64,000 nucleotides of DNA from Bacillus sp. FJAT-29790 (GCF_019039215.1 NZ_JAHNZZ010000004.1:144525-208524), one strand, 5' to 3'. Shown: positions 1 through 9,669, counted from the first letter of the stretch. The notes: generated by a model from the sequence alone, not told the origin. Numbers and translations: made by a program.

Positions 1-83
1 AAAAGCGCCGGTTTTTTTTATAAGGCTGTTTTCATCAACTTTTGTTGCTTTTGTATAAATCAATTCAATAAAGAGCGTTTAGT

Positions 84-692
84 CACCATAAGAGGAGTTC
101 ATGAGGACCTGAAACTCATCGAAAAAGAAAAACCGGTCGCCATGAAGGGTTCATTAGGACCGGAAACCCCTCGAAAAGGAAAACCCGGTCGCCATGAGGA
201 GTCCATGAGGACCGAAAACCCCTCGAAAAGAAAAACCCGGTCGCCATGAGGGGTTCATGAGGACCGAAAACCCCTCGAAAAGGAAAACCCGGTCGCCATG
301 AGGAGTTCATGAGGACCAAAAACTCATCGAAAAAGAAAACCTGGTCGCCATGAGAGGTTCATGAGGACCGAAAACTCCTCGAAAAAGAAAACCGGGTCTC
401 CATGTGGGGTTCATGAGGATCGGAAACTCATCGAAAAGGAAAAACCAGTCGCCATGAGGAGTTCATGAGGACCAAAAACTCCTCGAAAAAGAAAACCTGG
501 TCGCCATGAGAGGTTCATGAGGAGCGAAAACCCCTCGAAAAGGAAAAACCAGTCGCCATGAGAGGTTCATGAGGAGCGAAAACCCCTCGAAAAGGAAAAA
601 CCAGTCGCCGTGAGCAGTTCATGAGGACCGAAAACTCATCGAAAAAGAAAACCGGATCTCCATGTGGGGTTCATAAGGACCGGAAACTCAAT
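84..692. repeat. 52-bp tandem hairpin repeat array, about 11 copies
   Basis: The core GGTCGCCATGAG (or AGTCGCC, GGTCTCC) recurs at 135, 187, 239, 291, 343, 395, 447, 499, 551, 603 and 655, an exact 52-bp period. Each unit holds an inverted repeat around TTCATGAGGACC. In the unit at 248-276 the arms are GAGGGGTT and AACCCCTC. At 456-484 they are GAGGAGTT and AACTCCTC, so one base pair has changed on both sides. Since 52 is not a multiple of 3, reading frames through it are chance. No gene is supported in 1-756. Confidence 0.95.
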
Positions 693-756
693 ATAAATAA
701 CATAAAGCAACATTCTCTTAGAAATGAGCTTTTTATAAACTGTAAAAATTGCCACA

Positions 757-1158
757 TTACCATTCTCGCTTTATTAGCTGAATTTGCATCTGGATCGCTT
801 TAGTAGCTACCGCTTTCCTTTTTACGTCAAAATTGTACATGTCCAATAACGCCATCTTTAGTTCCGGTGATTCTCGAAGAAGCTGCATAATCAATTCAAA
901 ATCATGATCATCTGGATTCTCCTTCAAGATATAGGCACGTACATCACCTGAAGATTCCCCATTTAATTCTTCGATTAAAAGGGTTTTATCAACCTTATAA
1001 ATATTAGCCAATTGGAGAAGGGTCTGATAGGGCGGGATGATCTCGCCCGTTTCATATTTACTGATCGTCGAACGCGATAGATTCATTAAATTAGCAACAA
1101 AATCTTGACTCCAATTTCGGTCATTTCTTAGCTTTTTCAGTATTTCAGATAATGTCAT
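757..1158 (-). CDS. XRE-family helix-turn-helix transcriptional regulator
   Basis: This encodes a 133-residue cytoplasmic DNA-binding protein. Residues about 1-60 form a Cro/C1-type helix-turn-helix: LSEILKKLRNDRNWSQDFVA, then SRSTISKYETGEIIPPYQTL, the usual XRE recognition-helix pattern. The C-terminal half is acidic and helical and matches no domain I can name. The frame extends upstream to an ATG at 1173, but MTLSEILKKLR at 1158 is a more typical XRE N terminus and is preceded by a GGCGGTGGG stretch; the start is not certain. It is divergent from the unknown gene at 1394, and the pair is flanked on both sides by the same repeat family. Its targets cannot be read from the sequence; self-regulation through the shared intergenic region is a guess. 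Confidence 0.8.
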   Translation of the reverse strand: MTLSEILKKLRNDRNWSQDFVANLMNLSRSTISKYETGEIIPPYQTLLQLANIYKVDKTLLIEELNGESSGDVRAYILKENPDDHDFELIMQLLRESPELKMALLDMYNFDVKRKAVATKAIQMQIQLIKREW

Positions 1159-1220
1159 CGTGCCCACCGCCATTGCATGTTTTCTTTTTAACTTAACGAG
1201 AAAAACAGCGGAAAGGGCTT

Positions 1221-1241
1221 GATGTTACTAGTAATCACATC
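1221..1241. promoter_or_regulatory. Candidate operator (inverted repeat) in the XRE divergent region
   Basis: GATGT and ACATC form 5-bp inverted arms around a TACTAGTA palindrome, between the divergent XRE gene and the gene at 1394. XRE regulators bind such dyads, but nothing else supports this site. Confidence 0.25.
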
Positions 1242-1393
1242 AGTTAACGTGAATGATAATCACAACCGGATAAATAGCTGTCTTTATAACATATTAGGAA
1301 TAAAGAACTAGGAGGGATTTAGTGGAATATGTCGAATTTTAAAATTGGAAATGTAATACCAATATTCTTTTGCGATGAAAAGGAGGAAGTGAC

Positions 1394-1810
1394 ATGATTA
1401 ATCAAGAAGAAAGTGAAATAGCAGGCTCATTGTATTTTAAAGGAGCCCATTCGAAAGGGAATTATTTGAGTATTCATCATCAGCCTAGTTTCTTTGATGC
1501 TCTTCAATTGACAAAACCCCAAGAATCAAAACCTTATCAAAGAATTCCACTTAGTAAAAATACTTCGCTTATTTTCCAATACACTGAGAATTGTTTAAAA
1601 AAGTCTGTCCATTATAAATTTGACTTAAAAAATGGATCAATTCAAATTAAGGAGGCAGACAATCAGGCCGAGCACCGGTTTCTATCATGCTTTTTAATTA
1701 AGGAGGGAAAACGGGTTACATATATGGCGTACCGGCCAAACTGCCCTGAAAAAGCAAAAATTAAAAATCAGCCTCCGACAATTGTGGAATACAAGAGGAT
1801 TGAAGGCTGA
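1394..1810 (+). CDS. Hypothetical protein, 138 aa
   Basis: I do not recognise this protein. It starts at ATG 1394 behind a strong AAAAGGAGGAAG ribosome site, which argues for a real gene. It has no signal peptide and no membrane segment, and it is hydrophilic and basic. The C-terminal part (RVTYMAYRPNCPEKAKI) loosely resembles the decayed fragment at 32777 (IAFRPNRPEWL), but this is too short to prove homology. It lies divergent from the XRE regulator, with the 51-bp repeats directly downstream. A role cannot be assigned. Confidence 0.6.
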   Translation: MINQEESEIAGSLYFKGAHSKGNYLSIHHQPSFFDALQLTKPQESKPYQRIPLSKNTSLIFQYTENCLKKSVHYKFDLKNGSIQIKEADNQAEHRFLSCFLIKEGKRVTYMAYRPNCPEKAKIKNQPPTIVEYKRIEG

Positions 1811-1899
1811 ATGTAGTGTAAAAGATATTAAATTTTTATCTGTTTTCGCAAATATTGTTACTTCTGTAACAGTATGAATCAATTCGAAGAGGAGTTTTC

Positions 1900-2130
1900 G
1901 GCATCAAAAAAGGTTCATGGTGACCGGAATCTTCTCGAAAGGCAAAAATTGGTCAAAGAAGGAGGTCAATCCCATCGGAGAGGCCAGAAATCGCGAAAAA
2001 AGGTAAAAAACAGTCCCCAATCCCACCGATGAGGCCAGAAATCGCGAAAAAAGGTGAAAAACAATCCTCAATCCTATTAATGAGGCCAGAAATCGCGAAA
2101 AAAGATGATAAACAGTCCTCAATGGTGACC
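1900..2130. repeat. 51-bp tandem repeat, three clear copies plus one divergent copy
   Basis: AGGCCAGAAATCGCGAAAAA starts at 1981, 2032 and 2083, a 51-bp period. Just upstream (about 1911-1960) is a diverged copy of the 84-692 unit (GGTTCATGGTGACCGGAA, then CTTCTCGAAAGGCAAAAA). The 51-bp unit itself can be aligned with the 52-bp unit (ATGAGG, GAAA, CGAAAA, AAAAAC). The two arrays are therefore probably one family bracketing 757-1810. The 1811-2302 gap holds no other supported feature. An open frame on the minus strand here exists only because 51 is divisible by 3. Confidence 0.85.
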
Positions 2131-2302
2131 GAAAAGTTATTTTACCGTACGCAGAGTGAAAAAAGATAAGTTTGTAGAAGGAACCGTGAGAGCCGATTGC
2201 CATTACTAGCCCCAATCATTCCGTTACGAAAATAGACTATATGACTAAGATACAATTCACCAATTGAATCCCATTTTACTGTTGTGGATTACGGTTTCAA
2301 GA

Positions 2303-5128
2303 TCAAGATAAATGAACAAGATCCCGCAAATCGACTGTAGATAGCTCGGTAATCCAATTTTCACTTTGGATAATTTGGTCATTTAAGGATTGCTTTTTTT
2401 CGAGCATGGCGTCAATCTTTTCTTCAAGTGTGCCGGTGCAGATCAATTTATGAACGTGGACAAAGCGTTTTTGCCCGATTCGGTAGGCGCGGTCTGTGGC
2501 CTGATTTTCAACGGCGGGATTCCACCAGCGGTCGTAGTGAATGACATGGTTCGCCGCTGTTAAATTCAACCCGGTTCCGCCGGCTTTTAATGACAACAGG
2601 AAGACAGGAAATTGATGTTCCTGGAAGCGGGCAATCATCCGGTCCCGGTCATTCTTCGGCACACTGCCATTCAAAAATGGGACATCAAACCCGAATTTCT
2701 TCTGAATCATCTTGCGGATAATATTGCCCATTTCAATATATTGCGTGAAAATCAGACAGCTTTCGCCCTGTTCAATTACCGCATCGACAAGCTCACTCAA
2801 TTTCTCTAACTTTGCTGAGCGTTCAAGCGGATTCAGCGGCTTTTCTTCCTTCAAATAGAGAGCAGGATGGTTGCAAAGTTGTTTCAAGCGACTCAGCATC
2901 TGCAAGATCAAGCCTTTCCGCTCAAATGTTGAGAGCTTATCAATTTGCTCAAGTGTATCCTTCACAAGCTGTTCGTATAATGAAGCTTGCTCTGCCGTCA
3001 ATGGACAATATTCCTTCTGTTCAAGTTTGTCGGGCAAATTGAGTGCAACGTCCTCATCCTTTTTCGTGCGACGCAGCAGGAAGGGGCGGATGAAAGCTTG
3101 AAGCTGCTGGACTTTTTCCTTATCATCCTCTTTTTCAATCGGCAGAACATACCGCTTTTGGAATTGGCCGAGACTGCCCAAATAGCCGTGGTTCGTAAAA
3201 TCAAAAATGGACCATAGCTCTGATAAACGGTTTTCCATCGGTGTTCCAGTCAGTGCAATATGATGCTTGCCCTTCAATTTCCGAACGGCTTTCGACTGCT
3301 TTGTCTGTGCATTTTTAATATTTTGTGCCTCGTCGATGCTAATGGAGCTCCACTCAATGTCGCAGAAATCGTCTGCATCCATATGGGTCAGCCCATAGGA
3401 GGTAAGGACGACATCAGCTCCCAGCGCTTTCTCGGAAAAAGCTTCTCCCTTGAGGCGATTTCCGCCGTAATGGAGATAGACGTTCAGTTCAGGGGCAAAC
3501 TTTTCGATTTCCTTTTGCCAATTGCCTAATACCGAAGTCGGACAAATGATGAGAGCTGGACCGCTGGCTTTTTCCTGTTCCTTTACTTTTAAAAGATAGG
3601 AAATAAGCTGGATCGTTTTTCCGAGACCCATATCATCTGCCAAACAAGCGCCAAACCCGTACTGGCGCAAAAATAACAGCCAGCTCATGCCAAGCTTCTG
3701 ATAGGGACGGAGCTCCCCTTGGAAACTAGCGGGTACCACTTCGAGCGGGATATTTTTCGTATCGCGGAGTTGTTTCACCATTTGCTTCCACTGGCGGTTT
3801 AACTCAATTTGAATACGGGCAAACGCCTGTGGATTTTCAAACTCATCACCTGGCTCATCATTGCCTGAAAGAAGCTCCTGTTCAATCAAATCGCGCACAT
3901 GAAGGCCTTCTTTTTCCGCCTTCTTCATTAAATCCTGAATATGGCGGACGAAATTGGGATCTAGTTTAATCCAACGTCCGCGAATATAGACGAGGCGCCT
4001 TTTTTCTTCGACCATGTGGCGAAACTCATCTTCTGATAAGTCGACACCGTTCATTGAGATCCGCCAGTCATAATCAAGCATTGCTTGCAGGCCAACAAAT
4101 GATGGGCGATGACTGTTTGCTTGCCCTTTTAGCCGTGCCTTTACTTTCAGGCTAGCGTTCTTCATAGCCTGCCACCAAGAAGGCAGCAGAATTTCGACCC
4201 CAAGTGAAAGCAATGTTTCACTAGCTTCAGTTAAAAAGGTCCACGCCTCATCCTCTGTCAACTGGTTCGCGATCTCCCCTTTATCTCCTGCAAGCCAAGG
4301 AAAAACGTTCAGCCATCTTTGCTGCTCTTTTTCAATCGCCTGTTCATCCTTTTTCCAGCCACGCGGATAATTGGCGAAATCATGCCAATCAACAAGCAAA
4401 TCAGGCTGTTTTTTTTCGCGCAGGAAGATGCTGAGATCCCAAAGACCATTTAGATCTGCAGGCTCCTCTAATTTAAGACCAATTGTAAAAGGAACGTCGC
4501 TTTCCTTCAGGCCAATCCATTCCTGCCAGCTTTCCTCGTCGAAGTAAGCGGCCAGATCACGCGGGGAAAGCTGGTCATTTCGCAGAGCTTTCAGCTTTTC
4601 GCCAAATGCTTCCTTCAACTCGCTATTTCGACCCAGATATGCATCAAGAGCATGATGAAACCAATTCTGAATAAAAGGTTTTACAGCTTGATCACCAACG
4701 GTTTGCTCCCAAAAGGATGAATTGAATTCGCCCACAACCCTGTCAGGCAACGCCCAGCGGAACTGGTCATTTTCCCATGCAGAAAAATCAGGAATCCATT
4801 CCTTTTCCATGATCGTCTCATAGATTGGAAGCCCTGAGGCTAAGCAAATTTGAGCAAGTTCATCCCAATCCCACTCGATCAGCTGGTTGAATCGCTCCTT
4901 TGCAAACAAGGTCACAAGCTGCCAGCCGTTTAGGGAGATATCTTTTTCCCCGACGGGCTGATTTATGCCGAAAAGAGTTCCATAAAAGGATTCTTCATGT
5001 TGATTAAAAAGGAGCTTAACCCAGAGATCGGGATCTAGGAAACGATCTTTTTCATCTTGGGCGGAAAGGTAGAAAAGGTCGGTATCAATATATTGTACTT
5101 TTATTTTTATATATCTTGTTTTAAGCAT
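2303..5128 (-). CDS. ywqA: SNF2-family DEAD/DEAH-box ATPase (YwqA-like)
   Basis: This 941-residue protein is a Swi2/Snf2-type helicase-like ATPase. The N-terminal half (about 1-440) is the bacterial SNF2-associated region. The ATPase core follows: Walker A LADDMGLGKT near 490, DEAQNIKN (motif II) near 590, and LTGTPMENRLSELW (motif III). The C-terminal helicase lobe has FLNGSVPKNDRD, AGGTGLNL (motif V) and DRAYRIGQKR (motif VI). Length and order match the Bacillus subtilis YwqA type. It overlaps the end of the SWIM-domain gene by 8 bp (start ATG 5128, upstream stop at 5121), so the two are translationally coupled. The family remodels nucleic acid-protein complexes by ATP-driven translocation; a DNA-repair role is often proposed but not shown here. 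Confidence 0.93.
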   Translation of the reverse strand: MLKTRYIKIKVQYIDTDLFYLSAQDEKDRFLDPDLWVKLLFNQHEESFYGTLFGINQPVGEKDISLNGWQLVTLFAKERFNQLIEWDWDELAQICLASGLPIYETIMEKEWIPDFSAWENDQFRWALPDRVVGEFNSSFWEQTVGDQAVKPFIQNWFHHALDAYLGRNSELKEAFGEKLKALRNDQLSPRDLAAYFDEESWQEWIGLKESDVPFTIGLKLEEPADLNGLWDLSIFLREKKQPDLLVDWHDFANYPRGWKKDEQAIEKEQQRWLNVFPWLAGDKGEIANQLTEDEAWTFLTEASETLLSLGVEILLPSWWQAMKNASLKVKARLKGQANSHRPSFVGLQAMLDYDWRISMNGVDLSEDEFRHMVEEKRRLVYIRGRWIKLDPNFVRHIQDLMKKAEKEGLHVRDLIEQELLSGNDEPGDEFENPQAFARIQIELNRQWKQMVKQLRDTKNIPLEVVPASFQGELRPYQKLGMSWLLFLRQYGFGACLADDMGLGKTIQLISYLLKVKEQEKASGPALIICPTSVLGNWQKEIEKFAPELNVYLHYGGNRLKGEAFSEKALGADVVLTSYGLTHMDADDFCDIEWSSISIDEAQNIKNAQTKQSKAVRKLKGKHHIALTGTPMENRLSELWSIFDFTNHGYLGSLGQFQKRYVLPIEKEDDKEKVQQLQAFIRPFLLRRTKKDEDVALNLPDKLEQKEYCPLTAEQASLYEQLVKDTLEQIDKLSTFERKGLILQMLSRLKQLCNHPALYLKEEKPLNPLERSAKLEKLSELVDAVIEQGESCLIFTQYIEMGNIIRKMIQKKFGFDVPFLNGSVPKNDRDRMIARFQEHQFPVFLLSLKAGGTGLNLTAANHVIHYDRWWNPAVENQATDRAYRIGQKRFVHVHKLICTGTLEEKIDAMLEKKQSLNDQIIQSENWITELSTVDLRDLVHLS

Positions 5129-6737
5129 CGATTAGCTTACCCCTTTTACATTCTTCCTGGAAGGCACGGAGGCGTTTTGTTTTTTCAAGCAGTGTTTCTA
5201 GGAATAGCTCCCAGTCATCCTGCCGTTTCAGTTTTTTATACAGGGTGCGGAGCTTTTTCATTTTCCGGACAGCTTCGCGGTAATGGTCCCTGCCTCTAAG
5301 TGAGATATGATCATGTATGGAATGATGGTAGAGAGGCAACAGCTTCGCGGGATCCTGCTTTTCGAGCGCTTTAATCCGGTCGTTATGCAGCATGTCAATT
5401 TCATATCCCATAAAAGCATGCAAATCTGCCCACTTATCAAAAGATTTATTATCAAAAAGCGTATATTCATATTCACTATAGCTGTATGGCAATGTTTCAA
5501 TCAGAACTTTTTCATATAAATCCGGACGTCCTGTTGCGGAACAGAACGGCGCAACTGCCTTGATTGCGAGCTTCATGTAACTTGCTTTCGCACGGTAATC
5601 TTCCTGAATAGAAAGATAATCTTTTAATTTTTTGATGAACTCCTCGACATATGGGCCCATTCGTTTCCATTCTTTATGCGAAGTAAAGAGGTCAAGCCAG
5701 TAAAGCAAGTACGGAGTCATCGCAATTTCTGGGACGGTAACAATTCGTAGCGCCATTTCATCATCTCGCTGCAGAATGTGCAGATGGAGGTCACCTACAA
5801 TGATCGGGAAGGTTTTTGGCTCGATCGCCTCTAACTTCTCGATTTCTTTCTTACACCAATCCTTCTTCTGAAAAAAATTTGTCCATAACAAGCGATATAA
5901 ATGAGTCCGCTCATATTCTAGTTCAAAGTCAATCGTCAGCAGTCCCGTTGAGTCATCCTTTAATTTGACAATAAATTCATCGAAGGCAAACGGAAGCGAA
6001 TGAACGGACAGTTTATTCATGACATCGACCGCCTCATCCATCATCGTTTGAAACAGATGGCGGTAATAACGGTGGATCATGTCCTCGGTATGTCCAAGCT
6101 TTATGCTTAATTCCATTAATTTTTTAAAAGAAATCACATAGCCGACAAGCAGATAAAGGAGCTTCCACTCCTGCTCGAAAGGGGCCCCCGCTTTCCAACG
6201 CCGTGTATACACTTGAAAAAGCTCAGGGATGATGAAAGGCTTTGGGTCGCCTTGACCTTCCATAATCGCATCGAAGCTTTCGTTAAAGGTGGCTGTCCAT
6301 CTGTCATAATCTGGTTTTAAGCTGCCGGCTGTTTTCAATAAATCCTTCGCCTTTTGGAGCCCCCACTGTTTGGCTGTATTTTTCTCTTTAATCGGCTGTC
6401 TCCATTCCTCCACCCAATTCGTCACACTTTTTGCGTGTGAAAGGAGCTGAAAAAACACGGCGAGCTGATGGCGGCAAAACCCATCTGCCGGACAAGAGCA
6501 TTCGCTTAAATGAATGAACTCCAGATCCAAATGCACCTTCGCCGGCGTCACATCCTGCACTATCGCAGAAATCCGGTCCCCATCGAAACGTATCTGATAA
6601 ACAAGCCTCTGCCTGAACAACATCAGTCCAATCTGAACAAGCCGCTCATCCTCCCCAGACTCCGCCCGCAATAACCCTAATAAATCCTGAGCCGCAAACT
6701 GCAACGGCTCAACAAACCGTTCGGGAATCATCGTCAT
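5121..6737 (-). CDS. ywqB: SWIM zinc-finger domain protein (YwqB-like)
   Basis: This 538-residue protein carries a SWIM motif, CSCPADGFCRHQ, at about residues 81-92, giving the CxCx(n)CxH zinc ligands. The remainder is helical and has no other recognised domain. It is the upstream partner of the SNF2 ATPase, overlapping it by 8 bp. The same pairing (ywqB-ywqA) is known in Bacillus subtilis, and SWIM proteins commonly accompany SNF2 ATPases, which suggests a nucleic acid-binding or adaptor role. The start is ATG 6737, preceded by GGAGGTCTTTGAT on the minus strand. Confidence 0.88.
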   Translation of the reverse strand: MTMIPERFVEPLQFAAQDLLGLLRAESGEDERLVQIGLMLFRQRLVYQIRFDGDRISAIVQDVTPAKVHLDLEFIHLSECSCPADGFCRHQLAVFFQLLSHAKSVTNWVEEWRQPIKEKNTAKQWGLQKAKDLLKTAGSLKPDYDRWTATFNESFDAIMEGQGDPKPFIIPELFQVYTRRWKAGAPFEQEWKLLYLLVGYVISFKKLMELSIKLGHTEDMIHRYYRHLFQTMMDEAVDVMNKLSVHSLPFAFDEFIVKLKDDSTGLLTIDFELEYERTHLYRLLWTNFFQKKDWCKKEIEKLEAIEPKTFPIIVGDLHLHILQRDDEMALRIVTVPEIAMTPYLLYWLDLFTSHKEWKRMGPYVEEFIKKLKDYLSIQEDYRAKASYMKLAIKAVAPFCSATGRPDLYEKVLIETLPYSYSEYEYTLFDNKSFDKWADLHAFMGYEIDMLHNDRIKALEKQDPAKLLPLYHHSIHDHISLRGRDHYREAVRKMKKLRTLYKKLKRQDDWELFLETLLEKTKRLRAFQEECKRGKLIDA

Positions 6738-6775
6738 ATCAAAGACCTCCTTCTTTGCAGTGTCATTTATGGCAT

Positions 6776-6860
6776 CCTTTTGCGGTGTCCATTTGCGGTG
6801 TCAGGCACCGCTCGTGGACAGATCGCTTAAAATTGTATGTGTGTAACGGACACTGTGTGT
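6776..6860. repeat. Dispersed intergenic repeat (GGTGTCAGGCACC type)
   Basis: GCGGTGTCAGGCACCGCTCG followed by TGGACAGATCGC contains the near-palindrome GGTGTCAGGCACC. Related copies lie at 54825-54950 and inside the 3' end of the TetR gene near 55750. It lies upstream of ywqB and has no coding content. It looks like a mobile REP/MITE-like repeat. Confidence 0.7.
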
Positions 6861-6984
6861 CACTTCACAAAATCAAAAAAAATATCCTTTTATTATAACA
6901 TTTTTTGGGGGTCGCTAACACTGTACAGCCCGTCGATTGTTACAAGTTCGTTACCGGCCATTATTTCCTGTTGTTTTTCAATGT

Positions 6985-7270
6985 AAACTGAACCAGTTTA
7001 AGCTATAATAGAGTGGTTAAAAATGATGGGGGGAAATTCCCTTTCCGAAATGGCTTCGTATGAAAAATACGAGGCGGAGGAAAAAGAGCCTTGGCTATAA
7101 AGCAACAAATCTTTTGGAAATGAGTCTAAAACATAAATCATCCTTCATTCCTAAATGATAGCGCATTTAAACGCTATAATGGTTTCAAATATCGAATTGT
7201 ATTACATTAATGAATGTCGAATAAGTTTACTAAATTTGAAGGTGGTATCGGTGCCGCCAATCGATGAGGA
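6985..7270 (+). promoter_or_regulatory. gtaB promoter, possible operator and long leader
   Basis: A TATAAT box at 7004-7009 lies just downstream of a perfect dyad AAACTG-AAC-CAGTTT (6985-6999), which sits where the promoter spacer would be and could be an operator. No good -35 box is seen. About 270 nt of leader follow, with local hairpins (for example CGTAT-GAAAA-ATACG near 7058-7072) and no open gene. I could not match it to a known riboswitch class. Confidence 0.45.
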
Positions 7271-7281
7271 GGTGGCTGGAC

Positions 7282-8166
7282 TTGAAGATTCGCAAAGCGA
7301 TTATTCCTGCAGCAGGACTAGGAACACGCTTCCTGCCGGCAACAAAAGCACAGCCGAAAGAGATGCTGCCGATCGTTGACAAGCCTACGATCCAATATAT
7401 TGTGGAAGAGGCCGTAAAATCAGGCATAGATGATATAATCATCATCAGTGGGCGCGGAAAACGTGCGATTGAAGATCATTTTGATAAATCATATGAGTTG
7501 GAAGAAACACTTGCGAAAAAGGGTGAATGGGAACGTCTTGAAGAGATTCAGTCGATTGCCAATCTAGCAAACATACATTATATAAGGCAAAAAGAGCCAA
7601 AGGGTTTAGGGGATGCTATTTATTGTGCAAGAAGCTTTATAGGCAATGAGCCATTTGCAGTAATGCTTGGGGACGATATCGTTCAGGCTGAGGTCCCATG
7701 CTTGAAACAGTTGAAAAATGTATACGAACAGCATCAATGTTCTGTGATTGGCGTCCAGCAGGTTCCAATGGAAGACGTATCAAAGTACGGGATCATTGAC
7801 CCGGAGAAACTCATCGCGGATAATGTTTTTCAGTTAAATAGTTTGGTGGAAAAGCCAAGTCAGCAGGACGCTCCATCAAGCTACGCCATTATGGGAAGGT
7901 ATATACTTGAACCGGAAATATTTGATATACTAGAGACTTTGCCGCCTGGAGCAGGTGGAGAAATCCAACTGACAGATGCAATCCGCAAACTCACTAATAC
8001 AAAACAGGTCCTCGCTTACTATTTCGAAGGAGATCGCTATGATGTAGGCGATAAACTCGGATTTATAAAAGCGACAATTGAACTGGGGTTAAAAAGACCA
8101 GATCTCAGGGGCGACCTTTTGCAATATATTCATAAATTATTGGAGCAAGAGAAGGGATCAAAATGA
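7282..8166 (+). CDS. gtaB: UTP-glucose-1-phosphate uridylyltransferase
   Basis: This enzyme makes UDP-glucose from UTP and glucose-1-phosphate in the cytoplasm. The N-terminal signature [15 protein letters not shown] and [10 protein letters not shown] is that of GalU/GtaB nucleotidyltransferases; GDDIV and VEKP follow, as does GEIQLTDAI. The chosen start is TTG 7282 because AGGAGGTGG at 7267-7275 is spaced perfectly for it; an in-frame ATG at 7264 lies upstream of that ribosome site and is unlikely. The product is 294 residues, normal for the family. It is the first gene of a wall-polymer cluster and overlaps ugd by 4 bp (ATGA). The UDP-glucose made here is the substrate of the next enzyme. 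Confidence 0.95.
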   Translation: MKIRKAIIPAAGLGTRFLPATKAQPKEMLPIVDKPTIQYIVEEAVKSGIDDIIIISGRGKRAIEDHFDKSYELEETLAKKGEWERLEEIQSIANLANIHYIRQKEPKGLGDAIYCARSFIGNEPFAVMLGDDIVQAEVPCLKQLKNVYEQHQCSVIGVQQVPMEDVSKYGIIDPEKLIADNVFQLNSLVEKPSQQDAPSSYAIMGRYILEPEIFDILETLPPGAGGEIQLTDAIRKLTNTKQVLAYYFEGDRYDVGDKLGFIKATIELGLKRPDLRGDLLQYIHKLLEQEKGSK

Positions 8167-9476
8167 AGATAACGATAGCGGGAACGGGATATGTTGGACT
8201 CGTAACAGGTGTATGTCTTTCAGAAGTTGGACATCATATCACTTGTTTCGATGTAAACAAGCAAACAATATCCCTCCTAAACAGTGGGGAATCCCCCATC
8301 TATGAACCTGGATTGGAAAATTTGATCCGGAACAACAAAGAAGCAGGGCGGCTTCACTTTACCTCTAATCCGGAGAAAGCTTATGCTGAAGCCGATTGTA
8401 TTTTCATTGCAGTTGGTACGCCTGAAAATGAAGATGGATCCGCTAATTTGCTTTCAATTGAAAATGTAGCGTTGTCCATTTCAAAATATGTTCACAAAGA
8501 TATAACGATTGTCACGAAAAGCACAGTCCCAGTCGGAACGAACGAATGGATCGGCCGCATCATCCAAGAACGAATCCCTAAGGAATATCGAGTAACCGTC
8601 GTATCGAATCCTGAATTTTTGAGAGAAGGGTCGGCCATTTATGATACGTTTAACGGAGACAGAATCGTGATTGGATCAGATGATAGAGAAGCGGGGAAGC
8701 GAATCGAAAAAATCTATGAGCCATTTAACATACCGATCATTCATACGGACATACGAAGTGCCGAAATGATCAAATACGCTTCAAACGGGTTCTTAGCAGC
8801 AAAAATCAGCTTCATAAATGAAGTTGCCAATCTATGTGAGAAAACAGGTGCAAATGTAGAAAAAGTAGCCGAAGGAATGGGTTATGATAAAAGGATAGGA
8901 AATCAATTTCTTCGCGCCGGAATTGGGTTTGGCGGATCGTGTTTCCCGAAAGATACGAAAGCTTTGCAGCATTTAGCAGCTCAATATGATTATGATTTTA
9001 AAATACTGCAGGCGATTATTGATGTAAACAACGTACAGAAAAACTGGCTGTACGAAAAAGCAAAACAGCATTTCGGCAGCTTAAATGGAAAAAAAGCAGC
9101 CGTGCTTGGTTTAGCTTTTAAGCCAAACACAGACGACATTCGTGAGGCTCCGTCATTAGAGCTTATCCAAAACCTACTCTTAGACGAGGCAAATGTGACT
9201 GTTTACGATCCGATTGCAATGAGCAACGTGGGAAAAATTTACGGTTCAAAGCTGCAATACGCCGAATCTGTTAAGGAAGCAATAGAAAACGCAGATGTCA
9301 CGTTCATTGTCACCGAGTGGAAGGAAATCAAGGAATTCCCATTAACAGAAATGAGAAATGGCATGTTAAGTCCAGTTATTTTCGATGGCCGTAATTGCTA
9401 CAGCCTCGAGGACGCAAGACGTCTGAATGTAAAATATTTTTCTATAGGAAGAATGGCTATAAATGAATTCGAATAA
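8163..9476 (+). CDS. ugd: UDP-glucose 6-dehydrogenase
   Basis: This 437-residue NAD-dependent enzyme oxidises UDP-glucose to UDP-glucuronate. The Rossmann nucleotide-binding start is [20 protein letters not shown]. The central dimerisation region contains [13 protein letters not shown], and the catalytic cysteine lies in [16 protein letters not shown]-terminal UDP-binding domain follows ([17 protein letters not shown]). It starts inside the gtaB stop codon (ATGA overlap), so both are one transcript and probably coupled. Related proteins in Bacillus are TuaD and YwqF; context favours wall or capsule polymer synthesis. A glucuronate-containing polymer is inferred, not shown. Confidence 0.95.
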   Translation: MKITIAGTGYVGLVTGVCLSEVGHHITCFDVNKQTISLLNSGESPIYEPGLENLIRNNKEAGRLHFTSNPEKAYAEADCIFIAVGTPENEDGSANLLSIENVALSISKYVHKDITIVTKSTVPVGTNEWIGRIIQERIPKEYRVTVVSNPEFLREGSAIYDTFNGDRIVIGSDDREAGKRIEKIYEPFNIPIIHTDIRSAEMIKYASNGFLAAKISFINEVANLCEKTGANVEKVAEGMGYDKRIGNQFLRAGIGFGGSCFPKDTKALQHLAAQYDYDFKILQAIIDVNNVQKNWLYEKAKQHFGSLNGKKAAVLGLAFKPNTDDIREAPSLELIQNLLLDEANVTVYDPIAMSNVGKIYGSKLQYAESVKEAIENADVTFIVTEWKEIKEFPLTEMRNGMLSPVIFDGRNCYSLEDARRLNVKYFSIGRMAINEFE

Positions 9477-9544
9477 ATGTAACGAAATGGCTTGCTCATT
9501 CGTTCTATTATATAGTAGTTAGAAATTTTTCCCGCATAAAAGTC

Positions 9545-9616
9545 AAGCGCAAAAATGCACCAAATATTGTGATTCATAGAGAAATGCTATCATCATTCTA
9601 CATTTTTCGATATAAT
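9545..9616 (+). promoter_or_regulatory. Regulatory region upstream of the second nucleotide-sugar dehydrogenase
   Basis: The 193-bp gap between ugd and the next gene holds a TATAAT box at 9611-9616. Upstream, AAGCGCAAAAATGCACC then ATATTGTGAT (9545-9572) closely matches a stretch at 14544-14566, just before the candidate small RNA at the end of the cluster. A shared promoter or activator site is likely. Confidence 0.45.
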
Positions 9617-9669
9617 AACCTTTAGGTTTAATTAAGTGTGAACCTACCAACGAAAGGAAGAATTATTTT

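Noticed and set aside
116-319. Minus-strand open frame of 67 codons with a repeated PSWRP-like pattern
   Set aside because: It lies wholly within the 52-bp tandem array; the period shifts frame each unit and there is no ribosome site.
1904-2215. Minus-strand open frame of 103 codons
   Set aside because: It is created by the 51-bp repeats, whose length is a multiple of 3; no start signal and no protein-like composition.
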